In this document: piece after piece, positions 11,725 through 22,412 of the stretch
Layout of the letters: each line of letters opens with the position of its first letter
How positions within the stretch are numbered: the stretch's first letter is position 1
NCBI GenBank assembly: GCA_024760905.1
Contig: CM045733.1
Span: forward strand, 22,337,001-22,401,000
DNA length: 64,000 nt
Reading direction: 5' to 3'
From: Plotosus lineatus
Taxonomy: Eukaryota > Chordata > Actinopteri > Siluriformes > Plotosidae
The notes under the pieces: model-generated
Database searches by the model: none
Told to the model about the DNA's origin: nothing
The model's input: the letters and a program-made list of their open reading frames with translations, nothing else
Made by a program: the position numbers and the translations under genes

Positions 11725-12100
11725 CAGATGACAAACTTAAGGCCTGATGGCCAAATTCTGCCTGCAAAATCTTTAAAAGAAATGACCATCGCACCTTCTT
11801 TGCATAGACTATTACCATGAAGCTTAATTCATCATCCCTCCACTAAGTGGCGGTAAACCTATTTCAACTAAACAGCTGGACATTCATGACTCAAGAAAGG
11901 TTGTGTGCTAGCCCATCACTGTTAAGTGTTGTTAGAAAATTAAAGTCAATAAAAGAAAAGCAGACAAAAGACTCAACAAATCATTTTACAATGTGGATTT
12001 GATGGTTGCCCTTTTAAAATAGATGTTCAGTGATTACTCAGCTCTCAATCACATAAACTTATGTTATGTGACCCTCACTGAAATGAGTTTCTCACCCCTG
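11725..12100. mobile_element. hAT-like non-autonomous element
   Basis: The left end CAGATGACAAACTTAAGGCC and the right end, read inward as CAGGGGTGAGAAACTCATTT, both resemble the CAGGGGTGTCAAACT-type ends of vertebrate hAT elements. It is 376 bp with no transposase. The expected 8-bp target duplication is not recognisable, so the copy is old or the ends are slightly misplaced. Confidence 0.5.
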
Positions 12101-12415
12101 TCCTAAACTATCTACCAACAGCAAACTCTACTGAGAAACCAGGAAGTGTGGAATCTGATTGGGGAGGGTGCAACACAATTAACATTCCTATGATTATAAA
12201 AATAAAATCTGCCACAGAAGACTGTCAGCACTGATTTGGCGTCACCGGCTCTCGCAGGGTGTCAGTGGAAAGCAGCTGCTGAATTTGGAAAACTCTGTTA
12301 ATATAACATAAAATACAAGCTTCGTAGCACTGTTCATAAACACATTCATTCCATGGCTTTGTGTAGAGCTGACCTGCAACACTACCACCAGTTCAATATA
12401 ACATGCGATGTGTTA
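12101..12415. other. No recognised feature
   Basis: Short stretch between the hAT-like element and Tig-A2; nothing identified. Confidence 0.4.
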
Positions 12416-12417
12416 TA

Positions 12418-13301
12418 CAGATGCTCCCCGACTTACGTTTTTAATTGGTTCCGGATGGACGAACATAAGTTGAAAGTGAACGTAAGTTGTTACAGTGATG
12501 TATGACGCTCATACTGTACATCCATAAATACCATTACCGTATCTCATAAAACACCCCTAAATCAATTATTATAAACATAACATTGTAAAATAATATCAAA
12601 TAATATCAACATTAATTTCAAATAAGTCACTTATTTATACCGAGTCACTTTACATGAAGCTTAAAACAGCCAATCACCGCTTACAATATGTGAGGCTCTC
12701 AATACCGAAAGTAGTGTACTTGCAAAAGTAGTGTACGTGCTGTGGGTTATACAGACTTCCAGTCTTTCAAGTGCACAAGGGTGCCGTTGAACTCGTTTAG
12801 AACACAGCCTGCACTGATGTGAATCCCAGCAAAGCGGACAATTCTTTCTTTTGTGTAAGTTAGTAAACTTTATTCAAGAGATGCATACAAAGAACAAGTA
12901 CAAATCCTAATGAATATTAATATAAGCATACACTCTTAGGATTCTGCTAAAAGATAATAAATATCTGTAATTGTTCTGTAATTTGTGCATTCGGGTTTTC
13001 ATTCATATTACAACTCTCTTTGCTTAACTGAGTATGCATGGTAGATTGTGCCGATCTGAGCAGATAGTTAATTCATCTCTGTGTATGAGACTTGCACCCA
13101 TGCTAGTAGGCTTACATTTCTGACCAACCATATTTGCTTCGGATTACAAAAGTCCGCAAAACAGTGTAAACACAAAACACAAAGATCACAGGACAAGATT
13201 AAAAGGACAGGACAAAGACTTTCTATTGAAACTCCATTTATCACTACAGATCTGTTTCGAGGGGTGGTGAAACCATCCTCTCTCTTCAGGTGATTATAGA
13301 A

Positions 13302-13357
<56 letters not shown>

Positions 13358-13515
13358 ATATACACTCTCAGTCTGTAGTTTGTAAACCATGAATGCAGCG
13401 TCATTACGTCAGCGTACTAGGTAGGTACGTTTAAACTCAAAATTTGACTTTTTTGGGGAAAAAAAACAAAATCTAAAAAACGTAAAATGGATGAACGTAA
13501 GTCGGGGAGTGTCTG
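12418..13515 (+). mobile_element. Tig-A2, Tigger/pogo-like non-autonomous element
   Basis: Flanked by TA at 12416-12417 and 13516-13517. Ends are CAGATGCTCCCCGACTTACG and CGTAAGTCGGGGAGTGTCTG. The subterminal TTAATTGGTTCCGGATGGAC is shared with the other Tig-A copies. At 1098 bp it is the longest of the three, and it contains a (TA)n(TG)n tract at about 13303-13358. No transposase block was recognised. Confidence 0.85.
13303..13358. repeat. (TA)n(TG)n microsatellite inside Tig-A2
   Basis: Dinucleotide run at the position where Tig-A3 carries a (TA)n run, so the tract is inherited from the element. Confidence 0.9.
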
Positions 13516-13517
13516 TA

Positions 13518-13968
13518 TGTGTAAAAGTGTAAGGAATAAAGTATGAGAGGATGTATTAATTGCAGGTATTATGTCAGTTTTGGGTACTATTTGGGCAAAT
13601 AAGCTAAAAAGCTAAAGAAAGCTTAAAAGGTTTGTGTGGAAATGAGTGTTGATTTGAGTGAAACTATGCTTTCTGTGGCAAGATTGGGAAAGAATGAAGT
13701 AACAGGAAGTGAGCTGTAATGAAGTAATCCTAATAAAGAAGCTGGCCCACAGCCCGTCAGAAACAACACACTAAGCTTCCTCCTCATCCATATCTCTTCT
13801 CAAACTCAATACAACAATCAAGAAACATAGAAGGATTATGATATAGAGCTGAATATAGTTCAAGCTGTGGATGAGAATTTCTCTCCACTCCATGACATTT
13901 TTCACACAAGACAACTGTGTGAGTGACATTATGCATGACGGCTGGGCCACGACATTCTCACAGCTCTC

Positions 13969-14020
<52 letters not shown>

Positions 14021-14390
14021 GGCCGAATATTCAAATTACACACTCTACAGTGTCTTATTAATAACAAGGACACAGCTGGAATCTGTCTGATGAATGCAGC
14101 ACAGTTGGTGATGAGGGAATGCTCATGTCAGAACAACTTTTTTCAGCTTTTGGAACTGTGGAACTGGATCAAAACAGCATGGATAAGAAAAATCGAATGA
14201 ACTTTATCGTAGAATCCAAGGCATGCAATGAAAATCCTGATTATAGCAATTATAAAAATCAATTAAAAGTCAACCAATTACAAAAACAGGCCTGACTCAC
14301 ATGCAGGCGATCTTGTCTGAAAGTACAAGTGAATTTCAGGGAATTGAATCAATTCAACTTGGAATTTGCATATTTCAGGAAATAGTTGGT
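13518..14390. other. No gene; (CA)n microsatellite
   Basis: The only clear feature is a (CA)n run at about 13971-14018. The two open frames across it on opposite strands are repeat artefacts. Confidence 0.5.
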
Positions 14391-14394
14391 CAAC

Positions 14395-14651
14395 CCCCAG
14401 TGCAGCTAACTGGGTTATCAAAGGCGGGCCATGTCTGTCACTGTCTATGGTGAGAGGCATGTAAAAGAACCATTGCTGACTTTCATAAAGACTAGGCTGC
14501 AAAGTCGTCAGCGTGTTTCTGTCCTTTGCTAAAAGGGTTGTGACAGGAAGGGCATCCGACGTAAAAACCTCTGACAAATCAAACGTGCGAATCAAATGGT
14601 TCGCTGTGGCGACTCCCGAGTAAAAGGGAAAAAGCCGAAAGGAAGACAGAC
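14395..14651 (+). repeat. SINE-A with RTE-type tail, 5'-truncated, with target duplication
   Basis: Begins within the body (CCCCAGTGCAGCTAACTGGG) and runs through GGCATCCGACGTAAAAACC to the tail GTGGCGACTCCCGAG and AAGCCGAAAGGAAG. AGGAAATAGTTGGTCAA (14378-14394) is repeated with one mismatch at 14652-14668. The truncated 5' end plus target duplication indicates LINE-machinery insertion. Confidence 0.85.
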
Positions 14652-14820
14652 AGGAAATAGTTGATCAAATTCGAGGCAAATTATCCATATTCTCAGTCTT
14701 ATCAAGGGGAAAGGAAAAAAAACTTGGACCTGGTAAATTTTGGGGCAAATTTAGCATTAATGGATAATCGATTTTCAAGAGACTATATTTCTTTTGTCAA
14801 AATTTTTGGGCTTCCAACCT

Positions 14821-14990
14821 AGTAGTACAAGTGCATTTACATTTTGGCAGATGTATCCAAAATGATTTACATTTTTGTCTCATCAATGCAACTAAACAGT
14901 TGAGTTTTAAGGATCTTGCTAAAGAACCCAATGGTAGCACTAACCTTCCCATCATAAACCCAGAGCCATAACCACTAAACCATGAAGTAA
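14821..14990 (-). repeat. SINE-C-like fragment
   Basis: On the minus strand it shows a degraded tRNA-like head (TTTAGTGGTTATGG), a gap with weak similarity to the GAGCAAGG segment, and the tail motif of SINE-C (CATCTGCCAAAATG). It is strongly diverged. Confidence 0.5.
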
Positions 14991-14991
14991 A

Positions 14992-15490
14992 GGACCTTGA
15001 GAGGTTAAAACTTAAAAGGAAAAATAATTTGCTCCGTTTATCCAAACAGGCTAACAAATAAAGTAACATTTTTTTAATTAATTACCTCGAAAAATAGAGT
15101 CAGTAGGTCAGCGGGGTTTTTTGGATTTTTTTTTTTCAGGAGTATTATATTAGAAAAACCATGAATGAATTTGTCAGAACTCAAGTGTCCAAAAACATAA
15201 TTGTTCTGCATTTGTAAATGAGAGCAGTAAGTTGCTCTTTACCCAACTCTAGAGTAAAGATTCATATACAAGTAAACATCATTCAACTTAAATACTCTTA
15301 ATAAGCACCACATGATACTCGCACAGTCATGGTAGTATATTGTAAAATCTTCAGACAGCTTCTGCTCTGCAAGCTCTTGTAGAATCTTGTCAGAACAGAC
15401 CTTGGCTTGCTTCTCCCGAACCTATGTGTTGTAAATATCAGTTTATACTTCCTTAACCCTATGCCTGGAACGCTATGCTATTGCTCAGCA
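14992..15490. other. No recognised feature
   Basis: AT-rich sequence; no signal recognised. Confidence 0.4.
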
Positions 15491-15494
15491 TGAC

Positions 15495-15580
15495 TAGATC
15501 AGATTAGATTAGGTTCAATTTTATTGTCATTGCACATGTATAAATACAGGGTAATGAAATTTACAAAAAAATAAGAAAAA
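15495..15580. repeat. Dispersed repeat fragment (TTTTATTGTCATTGCAC type)
   Basis: The TTTTATTGTCATTGCACATG segment followed by AATGAAATTTAC is a motif common among fish dispersed repeats. The family is not identified. Confidence 0.35.
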
Positions 15581-15689
15581 CTTACCAGTGAAAAGAGATT
15601 TCTTTGAGACCATCTACACAGTTTTCACAACCAACAGCACAACGAGACCGAAGCGTTTTAGCATAGAAATAACACAAATTCACAAAACA

Positions 15690-15838
15690 AAACAGAGCAA
15701 GGAAACCAGAGTAGCCGGAGAAAACCCATACAAGCACAAGAACATGCAAACTCAACACAGAAACACTCTCTTTCAGCCCAGGACTAGAAGGCAGGACCTT
15801 CGTCCTGTGAGGCAGACTTACTAACCACAACACCACCC
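15690..15838 (-). repeat. SINE-V (Mermaid/DANA-like) head fragment
   Basis: On the minus strand it reads from a tRNA-like head (GGTTAGTAAGTCTGCCTCAC, GAAGGTCCTGCC) through GAGTTTGCATGTTCTTGTGC to the CTCCGGCTACTCTGGTTTCC part of SINE-V. The 3' half is absent. Confidence 0.7.
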
Positions 15839-15839
15839 C

Positions 15840-17370
15840 TGAAGTAGTACCGTAAACACTACAATATTCAAACAGAATTACAAACAGATGTGGATTATTG
15901 TACTTTAAAAATGACTTTTGGTTGGATTGTCCACTAAGACAAACCCCCAAACATGAAACCAAGCATGTGTGCTGTAATAGTGGCCTACCAACAACCAGTG
16001 ATTCCGATACTTATACCATAGTGAGAATAATGAGAACTAGAAGTTAAACTGGAAAACAATGAATCAGATCTTTTATGTGGCAAAAACACAAATGACATTG
16101 TACTGAACAATGCACATAAATTCCTACTCCATATACATCTTACTGGTGTATTTTCCTACCCTGTGCAGCGAGTAAACACTGCAAATAATAACTTCCTCAA
16201 CATCGCACAACCATTTCGATTCTGAGAGAACTGCTGAACCAGTTGACAGTCTGCATTATTGAAAGTAAATCACAAGTGTTTCATTCCTCTTAATGTCCAG
16301 ATAAAAAGACATGTTGGTCTTTTAACCATGTATACAGTTGATACATGAATTTTAATGAGAGTCCTCTTATTATCCCTGACACACTAGTGATTTTAATACA
16401 TCATTATTGCTAGTTTTAGATTATATCTGACCTCAGTAGAAGCCCCTTGAATCAGTAAACTGTAATGAGGAGACATGGTACAAAACTACTCTCATTCCCG
16501 ATACTAAAACCTTAAGTATCAGCTGATACCAATATCTGGGTCTGATCGCGAAACTGGCACATTTTCCAACCACCCAACTTTAAAGTTTATAAATATTTCC
16601 ATGTTCAAGTTTATTTATGAATGAATGCATCAAAATCGTTAGTGCATGCCTGGGAGATAATCTATCAAAATATGTACATACTTTGAGTGCACAGTTTTTT
16701 AAATAAAGTATGTCCATTCCTATTTTATAGCTTTTTCACAATTAATTCTGTGACAAGAGAAAGACCTCATTATTTTGACATCCTGATGAGCCTCTACTAA
16801 GGTCTCCACAGGTTTTTAACCACATGAATCGGAGCACAAGTGCACGCACAGTCAATCACAGAATCTACATGTGTGGCAAAATTGGTAAATAAGCACCAGA
16901 CTTAAAACAGGATCTATGATATATGTAACTTTTCCTGTCCGTGTTATATTGCACAGTGTATTTTGTGATCCCACCGATTACTGATGGTTTGGCATTAATT
17001 GACTTTAGATGATAAAAAAGTTGAACATGTTAAGCAGTATCAATTAGTATAGTGTAACTAATTATACAATTATTATTTAAAGCTATTATTAGTGAATAGA
17101 AGGTTATTCATTCTGTCCATGTTACAAACTGACTTTTTGAGTTGTCCTGATAAGTTGATGATGCTTCTTCCGCAAGAAATATTTCAGGCTTTCATGCATA
17201 TTGGCCGAATGCTTTTACAAATGGGAAAAACTATTTTTTTTTTTTAATTTGCAGAAAATGTAAGAGATCAGTGTTACACATTTCAGTAACAATTTAGTGA
17301 TCAGACCCATCTACATAATATGCTTTCCTTAAAGACTATTAAATATAATATAATACTGTGATGATGTCCA
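15840..17370. other. No recognised feature (probable intron)
   Basis: About 1.5 kb of AT-rich sequence that looks single copy here. Imperfect splice-like motifs occur but no exon with coding content was found on either strand. Confidence 0.4.
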
Positions 17371-17371
17371 C

Positions 17372-17490
17372 ACAAACACTGGGAGAGCATGCAAACTCCA
17401 CACTGAAACACCCAAGCCCAGAAATTAAACCTATGACTTTTTGACGTGAGCGGACATGCTAACCACTACGTCACACCTATTTCAAGCTGC
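17372..17490 (-). repeat. SINE-V head fragment
   Basis: The minus strand gives GTAGTGGTTAGCATGTCC, GGTTTAATTTCTGGGC and GTGGAGTTTGCATGCTCTCC, the SINE-V head and start of body. Confidence 0.65.
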
Positions 17491-18475
17491 ATTAGGTAAT
17501 CAGGAAGTGTCCAGATTGCATTTAGAATCATTAAGAAGTTATTGTCCTCCTGTAACGTTGGACCTGTTGGACTGGTTTCGTTGCATGTTTGAGTGGAATT
17601 CTATTTTAGTCAAAAGACTCTTTATATAAGAAGCATTTAGTAAATGAATACCTTTAACACTACTACTTGCTAAGTGTCATTTTTAGTGTGTCACATAGAT
17701 CACTTGAAGCCTGAAAAATCTTTTGAAAAAGTTTTAATAATCTTGACAAGTTTTCTGCCTTTTAAAACATGTGACACCATTTTTATAGGATATATTGCTG
17801 TGCTTAATATTTCAATACTGTATGTATTATTATCAACATAAAAATCTTTTTTTTTTTTTTTTGTCCAAAATCAATAAATGGTAAATTGATTTTGTATGTG
17901 CAACATCCTGAAATTATATTCCAGAGCAATAAGATATGGTTAAAGGCACTAACAAAGCTCCTGGGGAGTGGAAACATAAAAGTCAGTTTTTTCAACATTG
18001 ACAAATGCATTCATTTGCAATAATCCTTAAGGGTATAAAAAAATCTGGTTCATGTCACCATGCGTCATATCGCTCTGTTGTTGATTATTTAACACTAACA
18101 AGCCACATCGTGTTTTATTCCTCTTACCCAACAGCAAATTTTCCAGTGACAACCTTTTTAATTAGAAAAGAAAGGCATGTAGTATACTGATGGGGCAATT
18201 AAAAAAGCAGCTTATGGGATTAAGAAAGCACAGATATTATCATTTTACTAACTAAACATTTACCAAATTCCCAAAATCAACAATCACTAGTTAATGTTGA
18301 GGATCGACTGGAGTCACTGTGAATTATCTGTTACTAAAAGAATTATAAAGCATTAAAATTAACTCACTGATAGAATCTGATGATATTTATCAACGATATT
18401 TGTCTAAGATAGAATTTGAGAAGATCTCGCACGCTCACACATCAGCCATACTGCTCAATCCAACTACGGTCATGC
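17491..18475. other. No recognised feature
   Basis: AT-rich, with a poly-T run at about 17847-17862. No coding signal. Confidence 0.4.
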
Positions 18476-18786
18476 ACAGGCTGAAGTCTATCACTGCCGA
18501 CAAGGGAAAACACAGGGTACACCCTGAACAGTTCTCCAGACAATTGCAGGGCCAACACACATTCAACCTAGAAGCAATCTGAAACAGCCAATTAGCCTAG
18601 TGTGCATGTCTTTGGGTTATGGGAGGAAACCAGAATACAATTAAGAAACCCGTGCATCCACACAGAGAGAATATGCAAACCCCCACACACAAAAAGCCCC
18701 CTGAAAAAAAACCTGGTTGAGCCTGGAACTCAAACCCTGAGCATTCTTGCTCGGAGGCAGATGTGCTAATCGCTATGTCACCTTAC
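18476..18786 (-). repeat. SINE-V, 3' end missing
   Basis: Minus-strand copy: head at the right (GCGATTAGCACATCTGCC), central GGTTTCCTCCCATAACCC, CTAATTGGCTGTTTCAGATT, and GGGTGTACCCTGTG at the left. The final GAATGAATGA tail is not present. Confidence 0.7.
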
Positions 18787-18828
18787 CTCCTGAAATTTGA
18801 TCGTTTTAGCCCAAGCAATAGTGGCTCT

Positions 18829-19025
18829 CCTCCAGTGCAGCTAACTGGGTTATCAAAGGCCAGCCATGTGTCTCACTGTCTATGGTGAGAGGCATGTAAA
18901 AGAACCATTGCTGGCTTTGTTTCTACAACCTGGAGAGGGATGGGCTCCGCCAGGCCAAATCAGCCCAAGTCTCTCCATGAAGGCACCCCAACGACATCCT
19001 TGGATGTTAAGGGATAAGTGAAGTG
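18829..19025 (+). repeat. SINE-A body with a GTGAA-type tail, with perfect target duplication
   Basis: SINE-A body (CCAGTGCAGCTAACTGGG to AAGAACCATTGCTGGCTTTG) switches near 18919 to an unrelated 3' segment (GGAGAGGGATGGGCTCCGCC ... GATAAGTGAAGTG). AATAGTGGCTCT at 18817-18828 is repeated exactly at 19026-19037, so body and tail were inserted together. This is one of four tail types on the same body in this window. Confidence 0.8.
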
Positions 19026-19039
19026 AATAGTGGCTCTGG

Positions 19040-19660
19040 ATTACTGAGCCAACGATCCAAGCCTTCACCCCTAACACCCCAGTACCACCAAGATGCTATG
19101 GGTTATGCCCTTGAGCAAGACCATCACCTTCATTGTATAAAATATGTGTTTAATACCTTATTGTGTATGAATAACCCCACATACCAGGTATCATTAAGTG
19201 ACTGATAGTTTTTAGCCATAATATTTCATTAAATTTCGCAAATGCAGTTCCATATCACGATACAGAGAAAAACCGATATACCGTCACACCCCTAACACAG
19301 TTCCTCTCCAATCACTTCCCTTTAATTGTACTTTTACTTTATCCTTGCTGAATACTGAGTATATTAAGGTCAGAATTTGAAATATTTTGAACCATTTATT
19401 CGTGATTTGGCGAGTTTTGACCGTGTGTATCTCAAAAAATCTTTAAGAAAAAGTTGAGTGAATCAGAAATCACTTGACCCGTTACTGTAACTCATTAGCT
19501 AAACATGCTACATGCTAGCAACGATAATAACACCAAGTTCAATACGAAGAAATTAAAAAGCTCAAAGTTTATGTTGGTGTTTAACAAAAATACAACAGTA
19601 TGACCCCCAAGCAGGTGGCGTTTTGTAGTTGTTTCGGTAATGAACACAAACTTAATCCCC
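19040..19660. other. No recognised feature (intron after the RASSF-like exon)
   Basis: Downstream, in minus-strand sense, of the exon at 19663-19785. No Ras-association-domain exon was recognised on the minus strand here or further left, so the next exon probably lies beyond position 1. Confidence 0.5.
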
Positions 19661-19662
19661 AC

Positions 19663-19785
19663 CTTCAGATCTGCGAGTTTCCCTGATGGTTTCTTGAAAA
19701 ACGAAGTTCTGGCGGTGAAAAAATACTCCTCACAATCTTCTTCCAGACTACTGTAACCACTGCTCATGGTGCTAGTCCACGTCAT
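19663..19785 (-). CDS. rassf3: RASSF family short-isoform first coding exon (rassf3-like)
   Basis: RASSF proteins are Ras-association-domain scaffolds with a C-terminal SARAH helix that bind Hippo kinases. The RASSF1/3/5 group has short isoforms made from an internal promoter with a special first exon. The frame starts MTWTST, then MSSGYSSLEED and FFTARTSFF, and ends LADLK at 19663, followed by the splice donor GTGGGG (AAG|GT). Human RASSF3 starts MSSGYSSLEED and has FFTARTSFF; the MTW prefix resembles the short form of RASSF1, and RASSF5 is also related. I favour RASSF3, with RASSF1 as the main alternative. The start could be the ATG at 19785 (chosen, 41 codons), 19767 (35 codons, the human-like start) or 19812. 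The exon ends in phase 0. It is one exon only; the rest of the gene would lie left of the window. Confidence 0.75.
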
Positions 19786-20215
19786 TTGAAGGGGAAGAAG
19801 TCCTCGTTTCAAATTTTTCCCACATTAAAAAAGTAGAAAGTTTACTTAGCGCGAAGAAGGATAATCATTCAATCCATGTGGAGACGTAATCCGGTGACAG
19901 AGAAATATAAACTCGTTTTAAAGCCTCTGTTTGGTTTCCAGTCTGTTTGCCTGCGGTGTACAAAAGACTCAAGACGACAAACTGTTAATTTCTAGCGGTA
20001 AGTGCGTCTCAAACCGACTTTCCGACTGGTTTTATTCCCAGGACTTGTTAAACCTGCTCTTTTCTGTCTGGGTCTGTGTGACTGAATCCACACACACACA
20101 CACACACACACACTGCTGCAGGGCAGCTACAACAGCAGGACACGCCCACCGACTCACCCTGCTCCCGTCCCAGCCCGCCCCCTGCAGGACTCGTAGCGCA
20201 CTACACAAGGTATAG
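19786..20215 (-). promoter_or_regulatory. rassf3: Probable 5' UTR and CpG-rich internal promoter
   Basis: Upstream of the RASSF-like exon the base composition changes. CG dinucleotides become common (for example 19845-19900 and 20120-20205) and GC-rich blocks appear, including ACGCCCACCGACTCACC and CCCGTCCCAGCCCGCCCCCT (GC-box-like CCGCCCC type). A short (CA)n run lies at 20092-20113. A TATA box is not evident. This fits a CpG promoter for the short isoform, inferred from position and composition only. Confidence 0.55.
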
Positions 20216-20267
20216 GTCTGGGTTGACAGTGGTGGTGGTGTTTCCTGCTCTATACTAGTACAGAACT

Positions 20268-21020
20268 AGAACTTCTCAAAAAATTAGCATATTGTGATAA
20301 AGTTCATTATTTTCTGTAATGTACTGATAAAAATTAAACTTTCATATATTTTAGATTCATTGCACACCAACTGAAATATTTCAGGTCTTTTATTGTTTTA
20401 ATACTGATGATTTTGGCATACAGCTCATGAAAACCCAAAATTCCTATCTCAAAAAATTAGCATATCATGTTCAGGTACTCTAAACGAGCTATTAACCTAA
20501 TCATCTGAATCAACCAATTAACTCTAAACACCTGCAAAATATTCCTGAGGCTTTTAAAAACTCCCAGCCTGGTTCATTACTCAAAACCGCAATCATGGGT
20601 AAGACTGCCGACCTGACTGCGGTCCAGAAGGCCATCATTGACACCCTCAAGCAAGAGGGTAAGACACAGAAAGAAATCTCTGAGCGAATAGGCTGTTCCC
20701 AGAGTGCTGTATCAAGCCACCTCAGGGATACGTCTGTGGGAAGGAAAAAGTGTGGCAGAAAACACTGCACAACCAGAAGAGGTGACCGGACCCTGAGGAA
20801 GATTGTGGAGTTCCTTTTCATGATATGCTAATTTTTTGAGATGGGAATTTTGGGTTTTCATGAGCCGTATGCCAAAATCATCAGAATTAAAACAATAAAA
20901 GATCTGAAATATTTCAGTTGGTGTGCAATGAATCTAAAATATATGAAAGTTTAATTTTTTTCAGTACATTACAGAAAATAATGAACTTTATCACAATATG
21001 CTAATTTTTTGAGAAGGACT
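20268..21020 (+). mobile_element. Tc1/mariner copy 2, internally deleted
   Basis: Same IR/DR ends as copy 1, with TCTCAAAAAATTAGCAT at about 20273 and 20446 on the left and the complementary inner and outer repeats at 20819-20845 and 20990-21012. The ends lie in CTAG on both sides. It is only about 755 bp because the region after the DNA-binding domain is deleted at about 20810. It is a non-autonomous derivative still carrying everything a related transposase would need to move it. Confidence 0.9.
20595..20831 (+). pseudogene. Truncated Tc1 transposase (DNA-binding part only)
   Basis: The open frame of 78 codons starts MGKTADLTAVQKA and keeps the first helix-turn-helix (KTQKEISERIGCSQSAVSSH) and the start of the linker (GRKKCGRKHCTTRRGDRT). 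It then runs into the right terminal repeat at about 20812 and stops. All catalytic residues are missing. It is in better shape in this region than copy 1, which has lost about 12 and 66 nt here. A truncated DNA-binding protein of this kind could in principle occupy terminal repeats, but there is no evidence of expression. Confidence 0.85.
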
Positions 21021-21265
21021 AGAGTGTGTGTGTGTGTGTGTGTGTATATGAGAACTAATAAAGAATGAAAAACAACATATTAGCCAACAACAACTGGGAT
21101 TTGGTTAGGCTGGAGCACTTTTTACAGGTTACATCAAGACCACCTGCCTGGTCTGCAACCAGGCAGCTCCATATACAGTACTGCAAGCAGCAGTGCATTC
21201 TGTTCTTACACTGTTTTTTTTTTATTTTTTTTTATAACCAGCGTGAATAGTTTGGGCAGTTTGTG

Positions 21266-21570
21266 CTGATGGCATGGAGGCAGTGGTTAACACGTACGCC
21301 TCACAGCAAGACGGTCCTGGCTCAGGTATTTCTGTGAGGAGTGCATGTTCTCCCTGTACTTGTGTGGGTTTTCACTCACAATCTGAAGATATATACTTTA
21401 GGGCTAGCTGTCTGTGCTGAATTACCCCTAGGTATGAATGTAAATTGTCATGGTTGTGTGTGTTGGGCCTACAATAGTATGGCAAGCTGTTCAGGGTGTA
21501 CCTCCCTTCATTCTATGTGGGCCGAGATAGGCTTCAGCCTTCCTCTGACCCTGAGACTATTAAACAGTTT
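21266..21570 (+). repeat. SINE-V, near full length
   Basis: Head GGCAGTGGTTAACACG and CAGCAAGACGGTCCTGGC, body GCATGTTCTCCCTG and AATTACCCCTAGGTATGAAT, 3' part TTCAGGGTGTACCTCCC and GAGATAGGCTTCAGCC. The (AATG)n end is degraded. Confidence 0.8.
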
Positions 21571-21574
21571 GACG

Positions 21575-21904
21575 GGCAATTTGAGCTACAGTAGCTCTTC
21601 AGAAAGATCAGAACAGATTCGCTAGCCTGCATCACTTCTACTACACATCAATAGGTCTTGGACACCCATGACACTCTTGCCAGTTCTGGAGGATATATTC
21701 TTTGGAACACCTGTTTTTTTTATTTTGTTTTTTAGAATAACAGATTGAGTGCTACTGCACTTGCTCAATTTTCCTACTTCCAACACGTGAACCTTGAGAA
21801 CCTACTGTGAATTTTCTGCCTGGTACATTCAATAATACATTCAGTCACTGTTATTTCCTTCAATTGTCAGTGACCATAATGGTATTATTGCTATAACTGA
21901 TTTG
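21575..21904. other. No recognised feature
   Basis: Unassigned sequence between two SINE-V pieces. Confidence 0.35.
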
Positions 21905-22035
21905 CATGTGCCCTGCGATGACCTATCGAGCTGTCTATAGTGTACCCTGCCCTCGCCCGGAGTCGGCTGAGATCTGCGCCAGCCTCCCCGCGACCCTAAT
22001 TAGGATTAAGCGGATCAGAAAATGAATGAATGATC
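21905..22035 (+). repeat. SINE-V 3' end fragment
   Basis: TGCCCTGCGATGACC, GTACCCTGCCCTCGCCCGG, CCCTAATTAGGATTAAGCGG and a GAATGAATGA end: the 3' tail shared by SINE-V and by one SINE-A type. Confidence 0.75.
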
Positions 22036-22084
22036 AGCGTGTATAGATAAAATATTTTTTATATTACTGTTAAATTTGTAAACA

Positions 22085-22405
22085 GGGGGTCAGCGCTGAC
22101 CTGGTGAAACAGTGTTCGATGACTGAACCCAAGGTCGGGGAGGTTGTCACTGCTGTCCCCCCAGTGCAGCTAACTGGGTTATCACAGGCCGGCCATTTCT
22201 CTCATTGTCTATGGTGAGAGGCTGTAATAGAACCATTGCTGACTTTCGTAAAGATTATGCTGCACAGCCGTCAGCATGTTTCTGCCCTGTGATAGCCTGG
22301 CGAGCTGTCCAGGGTGTACTCTGCCATCACCCAGAATCTAGGTACCAGCCTTCAGGCGACCCTAATTAGGATTAAGTAGTTCAGAAAATGAATGAATAAA
22401 AGAGA
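22085..22405 (+). repeat. SINE-A with SINE-V-type tail
   Basis: Diverged tRNA-like head, then GTTGTCACTGCTGTCCCCCC, CAGTGCAGCTAACTGGG and the rest of the body to GTCAGCATGTTTCTGCCC. It then switches to GAGCTGTCCAGGGTGTACTC ... CCTAATTAGGATTAAG and GAATGAATAAA. GTAAACA occurs at 22078-22084 and 22406-22412 as a possible target duplication. Confidence 0.75.
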
Positions 22406-22412
22406 GTAAACA

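Noticed and set aside
13960..14025. CRISPR-like array or short tandem array in CA/GT runs
   Set aside because: These are dinucleotide microsatellites without spacers; the genome is eukaryotic.
1..19660. Downstream Ras-association exons of the RASSF-like gene
   Set aside because: I looked on the minus strand for the YTGFIKV-type segment and related RA-domain signatures and found none, so none is reported.
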